From Pseudoalteromonas aliena SW19 (GTDB lineage Bacteria > Pseudomonadota > Gammaproteobacteria > Enterobacterales > Alteromonadaceae), in assembly GCF_014905615.1 (NCBI RefSeq), contig NZ_AQGU01000029.1, forward strand, positions 124,001-188,000: DNA of 64,000 bases. Direction: 5' to 3'. How positions within the stretch are numbered: position 1 is the first letter of the stretch; each line of letters starts with the position of its first letter. Made by a program: the position numbers and the translations under genes. The notes beneath the pieces were generated by a model. That model made no database searches and was not told the origin of the DNA. It saw only the letters and a list, made by a program, of their open reading frames with translations. Shown here piece by piece: positions 45,519 through 55,528 of the stretch.

Positions 45519-46646
45519 ATGTCAGTCGAACGCGTTCATATAGCACAATTTTTTGATGGGCAACAAATGCAGAGCAACAAAGTGTTCACCATCGAAAATA
45601 CAATCATTGTTGATATTGATGACAATGTGCAAAAGTACGATAAAAAGTTAAAGGGCCTCGTTGCGCCGGGCTTTATTGATTTACAAGTCAATGGCGGTGG
45701 CGGTGTATTGTTCAATCGTACGAGCACACTGTCAGGTATTAAAAAAATGCTGTTAGCGCATGCGCAATACGGAACGACAGCAATGCTACCAACATTAATT
45801 ACCGACACTGTGGAGGTAATGCAACAAGCCGCTGATGTAATAGCACAGGCAATAGCAAAAAAAGTGCCTGGCATCATAGGTATGCACTTTGAAGGTCCAC
45901 ATTTATCAGTTGCAAAAAAAGGTGCGCATAGTGCTGAGTTTATTCGCCCAATTTCTGATCAAGAATGGCAAATATTATCGCGTCAAGATTTAGGCAAAGT
46001 TATTGTTACTGTCGCCCCTGAAAATGTATTACCCAATGATATTAGTAAAATGCGCGGACTGGGCATTCAGGTTTGTTTAGGCCATACCAACGCAACGTAT
46101 AATCAAGCTCAACAGGCTGTTGAGGCCGGTGCCACAGGGTTTACGCATTTATACAATGCAATGTCACCCTTTCAAGGCAGAGAGCCTGGTGTAGTCGGTT
46201 GCGCATTACTTAATGATGAAACTTACTGCGGTTTAATTGTAGACGGCCATCATGTTGACTTTGCATCTTGTCGGCTGGCATTAAAAGCGAAGCCACAAGG
46301 TAGAGTGTTTTTAGTAACGGATGCAATGCCGCCAGTGGGCACAAATCAACATGAGTTCGCCTTTTTTGACCGAACAGTACATTTGCAAGACGGTAAATTA
46401 ACGTCAACCACCGGAGAGCTCGCAGGCTCGGTTTTAGATATGGCAAGCGCGGTTAGAAACTGTGTTCAACATGTGCAAGTTTCGTTACCCGAAGCGCTCA
46501 AAATGGCTAGCTTGTATCCTGCAAAGTACATTGATTTACCTGCTGGGTGGGGGCAATTAGTAATAGGCAGTCCTGCAAATTTTGTAGAATTAAATAATCA
46601 ACAACAGGTAATTAGCACTTGGATTGGCGGTGCTCAGCTTTTTTAA
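45519..46646 (+). CDS. nagA: N-acetylglucosamine-6-phosphate deacetylase
   Basis: The 375-residue amidohydrolase removes acetate from GlcNAc-6-P. Visible marks are APGFIDLQVNGGGGV, the metal-site Glu in GMHFEGPHLS, LGHTNATYNQA, FTHLYNAMSPFQGREPG and the catalytic Asp in LVTDAMPP. The family's variation in the first metal site (QVNG for HxH) is normal for NagA. ATG follows the nagB2 stop directly, so the genes are coupled. Confidence 0.94.
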   Translation: MSVERVHIAQFFDGQQMQSNKVFTIENTIIVDIDDNVQKYDKKLKGLVAPGFIDLQVNGGGGVLFNRTSTLSGIKKMLLAHAQYGTTAMLPTLITDTVEVMQQAADVIAQAIAKKVPGIIGMHFEGPHLSVAKKGAHSAEFIRPISDQEWQILSRQDLGKVIVTVAPENVLPNDISKMRGLGIQVCLGHTNATYNQAQQAVEAGATGFTHLYNAMSPFQGREPGVVGCALLNDETYCGLIVDGHHVDFASCRLALKAKPQGRVFLVTDAMPPVGTNQHEFAFFDRTVHLQDGKLTSTTGELAGSVLDMASAVRNCVQHVQVSLPEALKMASLYPAKYIDLPAGWGQLVIGSPANFVELNNQQQVISTWIGGAQLF

Positions 46647-46678
46647 AAATATAATAAATATAATTAAAGGAAAATAAC

Positions 46679-47983
46679 ATGACAACAAATGTTATACACA
46701 CATCTAAGCAAAGTAGCGTGGTTCCCATGGCTATTATTGCGGTTTTGTTTTTTATACTGGGGTTTGCGACATGGTTAAATGGCTCATTAATGCCGTACTT
46801 AAGCCAAATACTCAAGTTAACTCCGTTTCAAGGCTCGCTTATTTTATTCTCGTTTTACATAGCTGTTACTTTTACCGCTATTCCATCAGCAATGTTGATT
46901 AAAAAGGTCGGCTATAAGAATGGGATGGCGTTAGGCATGACGGTTATGATGGTTGCAGGATTGTTGTTTATTCCAGCGGCTAAATCACAAATATTTCCAC
47001 TGTTTTTATTAGCTCAACTAGTTATGGGAACAGGCCAAACGCTATTGCAAACAGCAATTAACCCTTATGTTGTACGTTTAGGCCCTGAAGAGTCGGCAGC
47101 TGCTCGAATTAGTATTATGGGGATTTTAAATAAAGGGGCAGGTGTTATTGCACCTATGGTTTTTACCGCACTTATTTTAAATAATTTTACAGGCACAGTT
47201 GGGCAAGCGTTATCGCAAACCCAAATTGATTCGATGGCAAACAGCCTTATTTTACCTTATTTAGGCATGGCACTGTTTATTGGGGTGCTTGCCCTCGCTG
47301 TAAAAAAATCGCCTTTACCAGAGCTTGCTAAAGAAGAAGAAAACTCATCAAGTTCTTTGAGCGAAGTGAAAGAAACGTTATCGCACCCTAATTTAGCATT
47401 AGGCGTTATTGCTATTTTTGTTTATGTTGCTGTTGAGGTTATTGCGGGCGATACAATTGGCACTTTTGCGCTATCGTTAGGGATTGAAGGCTATAGCGTA
47501 ATGACCTCGTATACGATGGTGTGTATGGTTGTGGGTTATATTTTAGGGATCACTTTGATCCCACGCTTTATTTCGCAGCAAAAAGCACTCAGTATTTCAG
47601 CCACGTTAGGGGTGATATTAACGCTGGCTATTTTATTTGTTGACACGCAATCAAGCATTATTGCTAATACCGTATTAGTTCCATTAGGTGGGGTACAATT
47701 ACCGGATGTGTTATTGATGATTGCTTTTTTAGGCTTAGCGAATGCGATTGTATGGCCTGCTGTGTTTCCGCTTGCTCTATCAGGAATGGGTAAACTCACC
47801 AGTACAGGCTCAGCGTTGCTTGTAATGGGTATTGCGGGCGGTGCGTTTGGGCCTATGTTTTGGGGATTATTAAGCGGTTTAAGCTCGTTACAAATGGGGT
47901 ACTCCGTTATGCTCCCGTGCTATTTATTTATTCTATTTTATGCCGTTAAAGGCCATAAAATGAAAAAAGCGATGGTTGAGTAA
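46679..47983 (+). CDS. nagP: N-acetylglucosamine permease (FucP-like MFS transporter)
   Basis: The 434-residue protein has about twelve membrane segments and belongs to the FucP/NagP sugar:H+ symporter family. Marks are LFFILGFATWLNGSLMPYLS in segment 1, MGTGQTLLQTAINPYV, and LANAIVWPAVFPLALSGMGK. It imports GlcNAc across the inner membrane for NagK. It is the last gene of the operon (33 nt after nagA) and is followed by a strong hairpin. Confidence 0.92.
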   Translation: MTTNVIHTSKQSSVVPMAIIAVLFFILGFATWLNGSLMPYLSQILKLTPFQGSLILFSFYIAVTFTAIPSAMLIKKVGYKNGMALGMTVMMVAGLLFIPAAKSQIFPLFLLAQLVMGTGQTLLQTAINPYVVRLGPEESAAARISIMGILNKGAGVIAPMVFTALILNNFTGTVGQALSQTQIDSMANSLILPYLGMALFIGVLALAVKKSPLPELAKEEENSSSSLSEVKETLSHPNLALGVIAIFVYVAVEVIAGDTIGTFALSLGIEGYSVMTSYTMVCMVVGYILGITLIPRFISQQKALSISATLGVILTLAILFVDTQSSIIANTVLVPLGGVQLPDVLLMIAFLGLANAIVWPAVFPLALSGMGKLTSTGSALLVMGIAGGAFGPMFWGLLSGLSSLQMGYSVMLPCYLFILFYAVKGHKMKKAMVE

Positions 47984-47994
47984 CGCATTTAATA

Positions 47995-48029
47995 GCAAGG
48001 GCTTACTGATCAAACTAGTAAGCCCTTGC
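47995..48029 (+). terminator. Terminator of the nag operon
   Basis: GCAAGGGCTTACT (47995-48007) pairs perfectly with AGTAAGCCCTTGC (48017-48029), a 13-bp stem. There is no strong T run, so it may also serve as a message-stabilising 3' structure. Confidence 0.75.
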
Positions 48030-48047
48030 GCTTATAACCATATTAAA

Positions 48048-48064
48048 TAACCAGAGTTCAGGTT
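48048..48064. repeat. Terminal fragment of the AACCTGAAC-type element
   Basis: AACCAGAGTTCAGGTT equals the right end of the element at 39179-39318, but no partner end is present. A weaker CAGTTCAGGTTA fragment is near 43555. Confidence 0.55.
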
Positions 48065-48103
48065 AAATAGTGTGTGTTTTAAAAACGCCTAGCTGAAAAT
48101 AAG

Positions 48104-49603
48104 CTAACTCAATCTTGTTACTTTCATTTTTACCTTACCTGCATTCGCACCATAAAAGCGGCTTAAGTCGTTTGCAAATGGACAAAACTCACCTGACTTA
48201 GTGATTTTAATATCTGCGCCATCTGCTATTTCGAATAGATGATCGTCGCTTTTATTTATAGCGCCTATTAACGAAAACCATTGTGCGTGAGGCAATCGTC
48301 TAAACGGTTCAAGCACTGCCATGGGGATTTCTTTTACACCAAGTTGCACATTATCGCGGCTCCAGCCTAATGGTGTGCACTTTATACCATCGTCAAACCA
48401 ATATTGATTTGGGTAGGGTGCAAAGCGATACGTAGCACCTAGTTCAAGCATTAAGCCTGTAGCATTGTAGTGCTCACTGGCAAATACGGTTACATCTTGG
48501 CTTTGGTTAATACTCAGCATACTCATGTTTTGATTAGCCAGCTCAATATGAGCGCTTAGCCCTATAAAACTCAACGTGCTGTTGTCGCTGTAACTAATTT
48601 TATATTGCCGCTTTTTTAATGACTCTGGTCGATAGCTTGTCAGTTTATTAATACGCTCAGCTACGCTGTGGTGCACGAGCGGTTTAAGGCTGCTGGTTTC
48701 GTTATCTAGTAATACGGCGCATTCCCTGTCTATTAATTTTAACAGCGGGTTAAACCAAAAGTAATTTTGTTGATGACTCAATGCAAGTGGATCGGGTATC
48801 ACGGTAACATCATCTTGCGCCACTAAGTTACTATCAGGTAGTAATGTTTCGTAATCTATACTATGACTGGTTAGTAAAGATATACTAAGCGGCTGCTCTA
48901 TTAACCATTCTAAGGCGTAGCGTAGGCAAATATCAGCTAAACCATCGCGATAATAACCGCCGCCAATATCAGAATGCGCGCCAGCAAACCACAGCTCAGT
49001 AATATTACTTTGATGATTCATAAGTGTGGGTTCAAACGCACGTCTTTTTTCATCAAGGGCTACGCAGTGCAGAGCTTGAGTAACGTTTGTTGCTATGGTG
49101 TGGTTTTCAAAAATAACATGCTCTGCGCCATAAGCCGCTTTATTTATTTTTGATAAGCCAATAGAGGCCACGGTATCAAATACACATAAATAAACGTTTT
49201 CCTTTATTAAGCGTTCAAGGCATTTAGCAAATCGCCTAGCAAGCGCAGCACCTCGGCTAAAACCAGTTAAAAGTAGTGTGTCGCCACGTTGGTAATGAGT
49301 TTTAAAATCACTAAAAGCTTGATTTAAAATGCTAGCTACATCGTCACTTCGTGGCGCAAATGTTTGATTTAGTACCCGCTTTAAGTGGCTACCTTTGGTA
49401 CCAATACCTTGGTAGTAAAAACTAAGTTGGTTTGAAAATGCAGTGGTAGTGGCGTTTTCTAACTTACCGCCAAGTAGTAAGTGCAATTTTAGGATATTAG
49501 AGATACTGGCGTCTTCTTTAAAGTGTTCTGAGCTAAATTGCTCTGCGTCACGAGGCTCATTACCTGTGCCGTCAAAGTTAAAAATTAGCGTTTTTCCCGC
49601 CAT
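48104..49603 (-). CDS. DUF2235 α/β-hydrolase (Tle1-type phospholipase fold)
   Basis: The 499-residue product carries a DUF2235 domain. The start KTLIFNFDGTGNEP is typical. The nucleophile elbow is G114-F-S116-R-G118, and FDTVASIG and WFAGAHSDIGGGY bear the likely Asp and His. The same fold occurs in type VI secretion phospholipase effectors of the Tle1 class, but no VgrG, PAAR or immunity gene is adjacent. A plain housekeeping or envelope lipase role is equally possible. It has no signal peptide. Confidence 0.8.
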   Translation of the reverse strand: MAGKTLIFNFDGTGNEPRDAEQFSSEHFKEDASISNILKLHLLLGGKLENATTTAFSNQLSFYYQGIGTKGSHLKRVLNQTFAPRSDDVASILNQAFSDFKTHYQRGDTLLLTGFSRGAALARRFAKCLERLIKENVYLCVFDTVASIGLSKINKAAYGAEHVIFENHTIATNVTQALHCVALDEKRRAFEPTLMNHQSNITELWFAGAHSDIGGGYYRDGLADICLRYALEWLIEQPLSISLLTSHSIDYETLLPDSNLVAQDDVTVIPDPLALSHQQNYFWFNPLLKLIDRECAVLLDNETSSLKPLVHHSVAERINKLTSYRPESLKKRQYKISYSDNSTLSFIGLSAHIELANQNMSMLSINQSQDVTVFASEHYNATGLMLELGATYRFAPYPNQYWFDDGIKCTPLGWSRDNVQLGVKEIPMAVLEPFRRLPHAQWFSLIGAINKSDDHLFEIADGADIKITKSGEFCPFANDLSRFYGANAGKVKMKVTRLS

Positions 49604-49652
49604 AGCCCCAATCCTTTATTTGTTTTAAATACTCTACACAAACCGTGTTAAA

Positions 49653-49689
49653 AATTAAAGACAGTGATAGCGCCCTCGGTCTTTAATTT
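49653..49689 (-). terminator. Terminator of ndh
   Basis: AATTAAAGAC (49653-49662) pairs with GTCTTTAATT (49679-49688). It is 10 nt after the ndh stop on the minus strand and ends in a T-rich stretch. Confidence 0.6.
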
Positions 49690-49698
49690 AAACCGCCT

Positions 49699-51003
49699 TT
49701 AATGTAATTTCATTTTTGGGCGCACAACACGTAGTACTTTTTCGCTTATCCATAATGCAAAGGTTTTTGCGCTGCCGTGTATGGCGCGTTGATGCATTCT
49801 ATAAAGCGATATATACATAAAGCGGGCAATTTTACCTTCAATAAAAAAGGTATTACTGGTGAGGTTCCCCATTAAGTTACCCACAGTGCTGTAGCTCGAT
49901 AAGTTAACCAGCGAGCCATGATCGCTGTATTTAAAGCCGCGTAGTGGTTGCTGCTTCAATGTGGCTATTAGGTTTTTTTCAACGCACTGCGCCATTTGAT
50001 GCGCCGATTGTGCGCGTGGTGGTACTTGCTTGCCATCGGCTTGGGTAAATGCGCAGCAATCGCCTAATACAAAAATGCTCTTATCAACGGTGCTTTGTAA
50101 AAACTCGTTTACTTGAATTTGATTGCTACGAGTCAGCTCAAAAATACCTAAGTCTTTAATAAAATCAGGCGCTTTTACACCTGCCGCCCATACCATAATA
50201 TCGGCATCAATGTGTTCATCATCTTTGGTGATAAACCCTTGTTCGGTGCCTTCTTTTACTTGAGTTTGCTCGCGCACATTTACGCCAAGTTTTAATAGTT
50301 CGCGTTTGGCGCTGGTAGCTATGCGCTCAGGTAATGCAGGCAAAATACGTGGGCCGGCTTCTATCAAATGAATATGTAAACGTTTAGAGGACATATTCGT
50401 TAAGCCATAAAGTTTTAATAGCTCCGACACATGGTAAAGCTCAGCAGAGAGCTCAACACCCGTAGCGCCGCCACCTACAATGGCGATATTAAGCGATTGT
50501 TGTTGGTTGTCGTCTTGATGAAGGCGGGTAAAGCTATCAAGTAGCGAATGCTGAAAGCGCTCTGCTTGTTGGCTTGAATCTAAAAAGTAGCAGTGCTCTT
50601 TTATACCTGGCGTATTAAAGTCATTACTTACGCTGCCAATGGCAATAACAAGGTGATCGTAGCGTACGGTGCGGCCAGGTAAAATGGTGTGGCCTAACTC
50701 GTCATTTAATGGGGAGAGGGTAATTTTTTTATTGCTTTGGTCTATATTGCAAAACGTTCCTAGTTGAAAACGATAATTATGTTTTGCGGCATGGGCTGAA
50801 TACACAACGCCATCTAAATCGGGGTCAATAGAGCCTGTCGCTACTTCGTGCAGTAACGGCTTCCATATGTGGGTACGATTCTTGTCTATTAGCAGTATAT
50901 CTGCGTGATTTTTTTTCCCTAGTTTATGCCCAAGTTGGGTTGCAAGCTCTAATCCGCCAGCACCACCGCCAATAACGACGATTTTAGGTATTGTAATACT
51001 CAT
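49699..51003 (-). CDS. ndh: NADH dehydrogenase, type II (NDH-2)
   Basis: The 434-residue flavoprotein passes electrons from NADH to quinone at the inner membrane without pumping protons. The FAD site is VVIGGGAGGLELATQLG at the start. The NAD site is IAIVGGGATGVELSAEL at mid-length, and the second FAD motif is IFVLGDCCAF. HIWKPLLHEVATGSIDP is the usual NDH-2 loop. The C-terminal region has the hydrophobic/amphipathic helices that dock on the membrane. It is a single gene. Confidence 0.92.
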   Translation of the reverse strand: MSITIPKIVVIGGGAGGLELATQLGHKLGKKNHADILLIDKNRTHIWKPLLHEVATGSIDPDLDGVVYSAHAAKHNYRFQLGTFCNIDQSNKKITLSPLNDELGHTILPGRTVRYDHLVIAIGSVSNDFNTPGIKEHCYFLDSSQQAERFQHSLLDSFTRLHQDDNQQQSLNIAIVGGGATGVELSAELYHVSELLKLYGLTNMSSKRLHIHLIEAGPRILPALPERIATSAKRELLKLGVNVREQTQVKEGTEQGFITKDDEHIDADIMVWAAGVKAPDFIKDLGIFELTRSNQIQVNEFLQSTVDKSIFVLGDCCAFTQADGKQVPPRAQSAHQMAQCVEKNLIATLKQQPLRGFKYSDHGSLVNLSSYSTVGNLMGNLTSNTFFIEGKIARFMYISLYRMHQRAIHGSAKTFALWISEKVLRVVRPKMKLH

Positions 51004-51248
51004 AACGTTGCCCTTAAAAATAATATACCCAAATAATCTGTATTATTTTTAGTGTTTTAAGGTTATTTGGGTATCGCAAAAATTATTTTTGGCAAACGTA
51101 CTAGCATAGTATTTAGTAAGGTTATTTTGCGCTTAAATAAAGGATATGTCAGCAAAAAATGATGATCAAAGGCATATAAGTTATACTCACGTTTTTATCG
51201 CCTAGCTGTGCAGTTAAATCGCTGTTTAAAAACAACGAAAGGACACTT

Positions 51249-53177
51249 ATGACCGCGTCATTAATTCAATCACTTGAACAACATTTTGGTTTCAGCCAAT
51301 TTAGAACAGGGCAACAACAAACTATAGAGCAGCTTTTAAATGGTCAATCGTCACTGGCGATATTTCCGACCGGCTCGGGTAAATCGTTGTGTTACCAACT
51401 CACCGCATTGCACTTACCTAATTTAACGCTTGTGGTGTCGCCACTGCTTGCCTTAATGAAAGATCAAATTAGCTTTTTAAATAGTAAAGGCATTTATGCA
51501 GCTAGCCTTGATTCGAGCCAAGATCAAATGCAAAGCAGCACCGTAATGAACGACGTGCGAAACGGCAAAATTAAAGTATTAATGGTCTCGGTTGAGCGAT
51601 TTAAAAACGAGCGTTTTAGAGAGTTTATAAGTCAAGTGGCACTTTCAATGCTGGTGGTAGACGAAGCGCATTGTATATCTGAATGGGGTCATAACTTTAG
51701 ACCCGACTACTTAAAGCTACCGCGTTACCGCGAAGAGCTTAATATTCCTTTAGTGTTGTTGCTTACGGCAACGGCAACTAAAAAAGTAAAGCGTGATATG
51801 GCCGAGCGTTTTGCTATTGCACCTGAGTGCATTGTGCAAACGGGCTTTTACCGCGCTAATTTAGATTTAAGCGTGTTGAGTGTTAAAACCGCCGATAAAA
51901 ATACCGAACTTGCCAATATTGTACGCGCGCAAAGTGGCCCCGGGATTGTGTACGTAACACTGCAGCAAAGCGCCGAGCAAGTAGCTAATGTATTAACCGC
52001 GCAAGGCCTGCAAGCAGTGGCTTATCATGCCGGGCTTGAAGATACGCTTAGGTGGCAAATTCAAGATGATTTTATGGGCGGTAAAATTAATGTTGTAGTG
52101 GCAACCATCGCCTTTGGTATGGGCGTTGATAAATCGGATATTCGTTTTGTTATACATTACGATTTGCCTAAATCGATAGAAAACTACAGCCAAGAAATTG
52201 GCCGAGCAGGGCGCGATGGTAATCCGTCAAACTGTTACACGCTTGCTAATTTAGACGGGCTCAATACGGTAGAAAACTTTGTATATGGCGACACGCCAGA
52301 GCTTAGCGGTATTGAATACGTAATTAACGATATTCGCCAAAGCCACCAGCAATGGGAAATGCAAGAGTACAGCCTTTCAAGCGAAAGCAATATTAGACAA
52401 TTGGCCCTTAAAACCTTGTTAGTACAGTTCGAAATGCAAGGAGCAATAACGCCACAATATGCGTACTACGCCGATTTTAAATATAAATTTTTGGTCGATA
52501 AAAATGAGCTACTTAGTCACTTTGACGAGCAACGCCAAGCATTTTTAACACAAATATTTAGCCACACCGATTTTAAAAAAATATGGGGCACGTTAAATTT
52601 TGACTCCCTTACACAAGCTGCGCAGGTTGATCGCAAACGTGTAGTGGCTGCCCTTGACTACCTAGCCGAAAAAAACCTAATAACGCTTGAGACCAAACGT
52701 ATTACCCAAGTATATAAAGTGCATGGGGAGGTTATAAATAATCCCGAGCTTGCGCAGCAACTTCACGACTACTTTACCGACAAAGAACAAGCCGAAATTA
52801 AACGTATAGCTGCACTGATACGCTTTTTTGAGCTGCAAAGTTGCTTAAGCTATAACTTAGCGCGCTATTTTGACGATCAAAATGCCCCTGAGCAATGTGG
52901 GCATTGTAGTGTGTGTAGAGGTCATGCGGTTAAGCTTGAGTACTCTATAAAGCCTGCGCACATTGATGAGCAACTTATTTATCAAAAAGTAGATGAGTTT
53001 TTAGCGCATATGGCAGATAAAAATCATCAAAACGTGGGTGTTGAAACCCAATGCCGTTTTTTAGCGGGGATGAGCGTACCGTTATTTACGCGCAATAAAG
53101 TACGCCAGCTGAGTGGCTTTGCATTGTGCGAGCAGATGCGTTACGGCGATATTAAAGCAAAACTACTAGCGCGTTAA
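51249..53177 (+). CDS. RecQ-family ATP-dependent DNA helicase
   Basis: The 642-residue product has helicase motifs in order. Motif I is FPTGSGKSLC (K45), motif II DEAHCISEWGHNFRPDY (the aromatic-rich loop follows), motif III LTATAT, and motif VI QEIGRAGRDG. A RecQ zinc-binding cluster (CGHCSVC near residue 550, with an upstream Cys) follows. The winged-helix part is present; I see no clear HRDC domain, so this is more like a RecQ paralogue than the standard E. coli form. It unwinds DNA 3' to 5' in repair. It is followed 45 nt later by a YkgJ-like gene on the same strand. Confidence 0.88.
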   Translation: MTASLIQSLEQHFGFSQFRTGQQQTIEQLLNGQSSLAIFPTGSGKSLCYQLTALHLPNLTLVVSPLLALMKDQISFLNSKGIYAASLDSSQDQMQSSTVMNDVRNGKIKVLMVSVERFKNERFREFISQVALSMLVVDEAHCISEWGHNFRPDYLKLPRYREELNIPLVLLLTATATKKVKRDMAERFAIAPECIVQTGFYRANLDLSVLSVKTADKNTELANIVRAQSGPGIVYVTLQQSAEQVANVLTAQGLQAVAYHAGLEDTLRWQIQDDFMGGKINVVVATIAFGMGVDKSDIRFVIHYDLPKSIENYSQEIGRAGRDGNPSNCYTLANLDGLNTVENFVYGDTPELSGIEYVINDIRQSHQQWEMQEYSLSSESNIRQLALKTLLVQFEMQGAITPQYAYYADFKYKFLVDKNELLSHFDEQRQAFLTQIFSHTDFKKIWGTLNFDSLTQAAQVDRKRVVAALDYLAEKNLITLETKRITQVYKVHGEVINNPELAQQLHDYFTDKEQAEIKRIAALIRFFELQSCLSYNLARYFDDQNAPEQCGHCSVCRGHAVKLEYSIKPAHIDEQLIYQKVDEFLAHMADKNHQNVGVETQCRFLAGMSVPLFTRNKVRQLSGFALCEQMRYGDIKAKLLAR

Positions 53178-53222
53178 ACTAGTTACTGTATCCTAGTGGC
53201 TTATTCAAAAAAGTAAGCCACT

Positions 53223-53531
53223 ATGCCGCATATTGTTATTCCCGTTGAAAATATTACGACTACCCCAGAGCCCGTTACGTGTGCTAACTGCCAAGCCTGT
53301 TGTTGCCAATTAGAAGTGCGCATAGTAACCGACACCGGCGTGCCTTTTAACTATATAGAATACGATAAATGGGGCAGCGAAGTAATGAAACGCGCTGACG
53401 ATGGCTGGTGCCAAGCACTCGATCGTAATACGCTTATGTGCTCCATTTACGAAAACCGCCCATTAGTGTGCCGCGAGTTTGAAATGGCCTCAGACGAGTG
53501 TATTACCGAGCGTGATTTAGCGGGTATATAG
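53223..53531 (+). CDS. YkgJ-family cysteine-cluster protein
   Basis: The 102-residue product has the Zn/Fe-binding cysteine set of the YkgJ family: CANCQACCCQLEV, then DNA-level in-frame WCQALDRNTLMCSIYENRP and LVCREFEMASDECI. The function is unknown; the cluster is thought to bind metal. It is downstream of the recQ-like gene and could be co-transcribed. It ends at a two-way terminator. Confidence 0.85.
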   Translation: MPHIVIPVENITTTPEPVTCANCQACCCQLEVRIVTDTGVPFNYIEYDKWGSEVMKRADDGWCQALDRNTLMCSIYENRPLVCREFEMASDECITERDLAGI

Positions 53532-53586
53532 TTATCTCGTTTAGATTAGTTAACTAGGTTATACCTATATAACTATTACTACCTAC

Positions 53587-53612
53587 AAAAAAGGGGCTTA
53601 AAGCCCCTTTTT
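53587..53612. terminator. Bidirectional terminator
   Basis: AAAAGGGGCTT (53589-53599) pairs with AAGCCCCTTTT (53601-53611), with A and T runs on both sides. It separates the YkgJ gene from the convergent chemoreceptor gene. Confidence 0.88.
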
Positions 53613-53643
53613 AAATTGCTGTAAAACGCTAAACACTAAACAC

Positions 53644-55275
53644 TTAAACTTTAAAGTAACTAATATACTTTTTGAGTGTGCCCGACAGATCCGCTAATGC
53701 CACCGCTTCTTGTGCGTTACTATTTAACGACATACTGGTTTCTTTCGACATATTAGCAATTTCTTCAACGCCGGTACTTATTTGTGCCACGGTAGCTACT
53801 TGGGTTGATGTTGCCTCAACAATTTCCAGCACGTTATGTAATGAGTCGTTAGCTTGTTGTTGTATTTGATGGAGTAACTCGTTTGCTTCGTGGGTAAGCG
53901 TTAAACCATTTTCTACTTGCGGTACTGTGGTTTCCATCGCGGTTACCGATGCTTGCGTGTTTTCTTGTACTTGCAAAATCATTTTTTCAATATCGCCCGT
54001 TGCATCGCCAGTACGCTGAGCAAGTTGCCTTACTTCATCAGCAACTACTGCAAATCCACGACCAGAATCGCCCGCTCTGGCGGCTTCAATCGCGGCATTA
54101 AGTGCTAATAAATTAGTTTGATCAGAAATACTGCGGATCACACTTAAAATATCACCGATATGTTTTACGTGCTCTTGCAGTACATTTACTTGGGTAACTG
54201 TTGCTTTTACCGTAACAGAAATTTGTTCTATCTCAGCCGCCACTTTTTGTACCGCTGAACTCCCTTGCTGAGATAACTGCGCTGTAATTTTTGAATTGTC
54301 TTCAGTTTGTTTGACTGAGCCGGCAACAGAATTAATGCTTCTGCTCATCTCCTCTAAACTACTCACAGCTGAATTTATATACGTCACTTGTGTGTCGGCA
54401 GCGCTAAGTGCTTGTTGAGAACCCGATGCCACGCTTGCAGAGTGGGTCGATAGCTCTTCAGATGAATTAATTATACTATCGACAATGGTTTTTAATTTAC
54501 TTTGCATTACGCCTACAGAGGCCATCATGCTATTAGGGCAACACGAATGAACATCTGCGGTTAAATCGCCTTGGGCAATAAGTGCAATTACTTCTGCGGC
54601 TTCTTGCGGCTCGCCACCTACCGAGTTTCTGATCTGTTGGCTAATAACATAGGCAACGCCGGCACCGATTAAAGTGGCAAGCGTTGTTAATAAAATCATC
54701 CATATTCTAAATGAGCTAGCTACTTCGCGGGTCTCGATAGTTGTCATTTGATTTGCTTGTTCTTGCAAGTTTATAAACTGGTTTATGGTATTAAGCCATT
54801 GTGTAAATGCTGGGCGGGCATCTGTTAATAATACGCTCGACGCTTGATTTAAATTACCTGCTTTTTTTGCACTTATTATGGTTTTGATTAAAGGCTGAGT
54901 ACGTTGCTCTATTTGATTGATTTTTTTAATTAGTGAGCGTTCTTCATTGGACATATTGGCAGTGAGTTGACTCATGGCACGACTTGATGTTTGATAAAAA
55001 GCGTCTAGTTCTTCTATATCATTAAAAACTGTACTTAAGTCACTTTGGTCAGTTATTAAAACAACATCACGAACGGCAATTGCTCTGTCGTGTACACTCC
55101 CTCTATAATTTATAGCGTAACGTTGCTTTACTGAATTCACATCGGTCATTTGCGTAATATTGTTATTAATAAGGCTAACGCGTGAAATTCCGATAATTGT
55201 TAAAATAAGCATCATCGATAAGATCACACCGAACCCTGTGGCTAAGCGCATATTTATGGTCATGGTTTGTTCCAA
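53644..55275 (-). CDS. Methyl-accepting chemotaxis protein
   Basis: The 543-residue receptor has membrane segment 1 (about 10-30: [19 protein letters not shown]). A four-helix-bundle type periplasmic domain, membrane segment 2 ([24 protein letters not shown]) and a short HAMP-like piece ([20 protein letters not shown]) follow. The signalling hairpin tip is [20 protein letters not shown]. It forms arrays with CheA/CheW. The ligand is not deducible. There is no C-terminal pentapeptide for CheR/CheB docking. It has no che neighbours here. Confidence 0.92.
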   Translation of the reverse strand: MEQTMTINMRLATGFGVILSMMLILTIIGISRVSLINNNITQMTDVNSVKQRYAINYRGSVHDRAIAVRDVVLITDQSDLSTVFNDIEELDAFYQTSSRAMSQLTANMSNEERSLIKKINQIEQRTQPLIKTIISAKKAGNLNQASSVLLTDARPAFTQWLNTINQFINLQEQANQMTTIETREVASSFRIWMILLTTLATLIGAGVAYVISQQIRNSVGGEPQEAAEVIALIAQGDLTADVHSCCPNSMMASVGVMQSKLKTIVDSIINSSEELSTHSASVASGSQQALSAADTQVTYINSAVSSLEEMSRSINSVAGSVKQTEDNSKITAQLSQQGSSAVQKVAAEIEQISVTVKATVTQVNVLQEHVKHIGDILSVIRSISDQTNLLALNAAIEAARAGDSGRGFAVVADEVRQLAQRTGDATGDIEKMILQVQENTQASVTAMETTVPQVENGLTLTHEANELLHQIQQQANDSLHNVLEIVEATSTQVATVAQISTGVEEIANMSKETSMSLNSNAQEAVALADLSGTLKKYISYFKV

Positions 55276-55419
55276 ATGTGAGAAGTACTGACTTTGTAGG
55301 CCACCAGTACAATTAAGAAAATTTTATAATAATTAGTCCATTATGCACTATAGGAACAGTATTTAGCACAACAATCCGCTTTTTTTGTAAAATATATGTA
55401 TATAAAATGAGGGCCTGTT

Positions 55420-55468
55420 CACCTTTCAGGATTAAAATATGTTCTATTAGGTGGCGATTTAATTGCAG
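55420..55468 (+). repeat. Truncated AGGGCGTGTTGACC-type element
   Basis: AGGGCCTGTTCACCTTTCAG followed by GGCGATTTAATTGCAGAGC matches the first ~50 bp of the elements at 43117 and 59363. The rest is absent. It lies between the chemoreceptor and GST genes. Confidence 0.6.
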
Positions 55469-55480
55469 AGCTATAAAAAC

Positions 55481-55506
55481 AAAAAAGAGGCCTAAGGCCT
55501 CTTTCA
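55481..55506 (-). terminator. Terminator of the GST gene
   Basis: AAAGAGGCC (55484-55492) pairs with GGCCTCTTT (55496-55504). On the minus strand the stem is followed by a T run (from the A-rich 55477-55486). It is 23 nt after the GST stop. Confidence 0.8.
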
Positions 55507-55528
55507 GTTATCTGTGCTATGCCATTGA

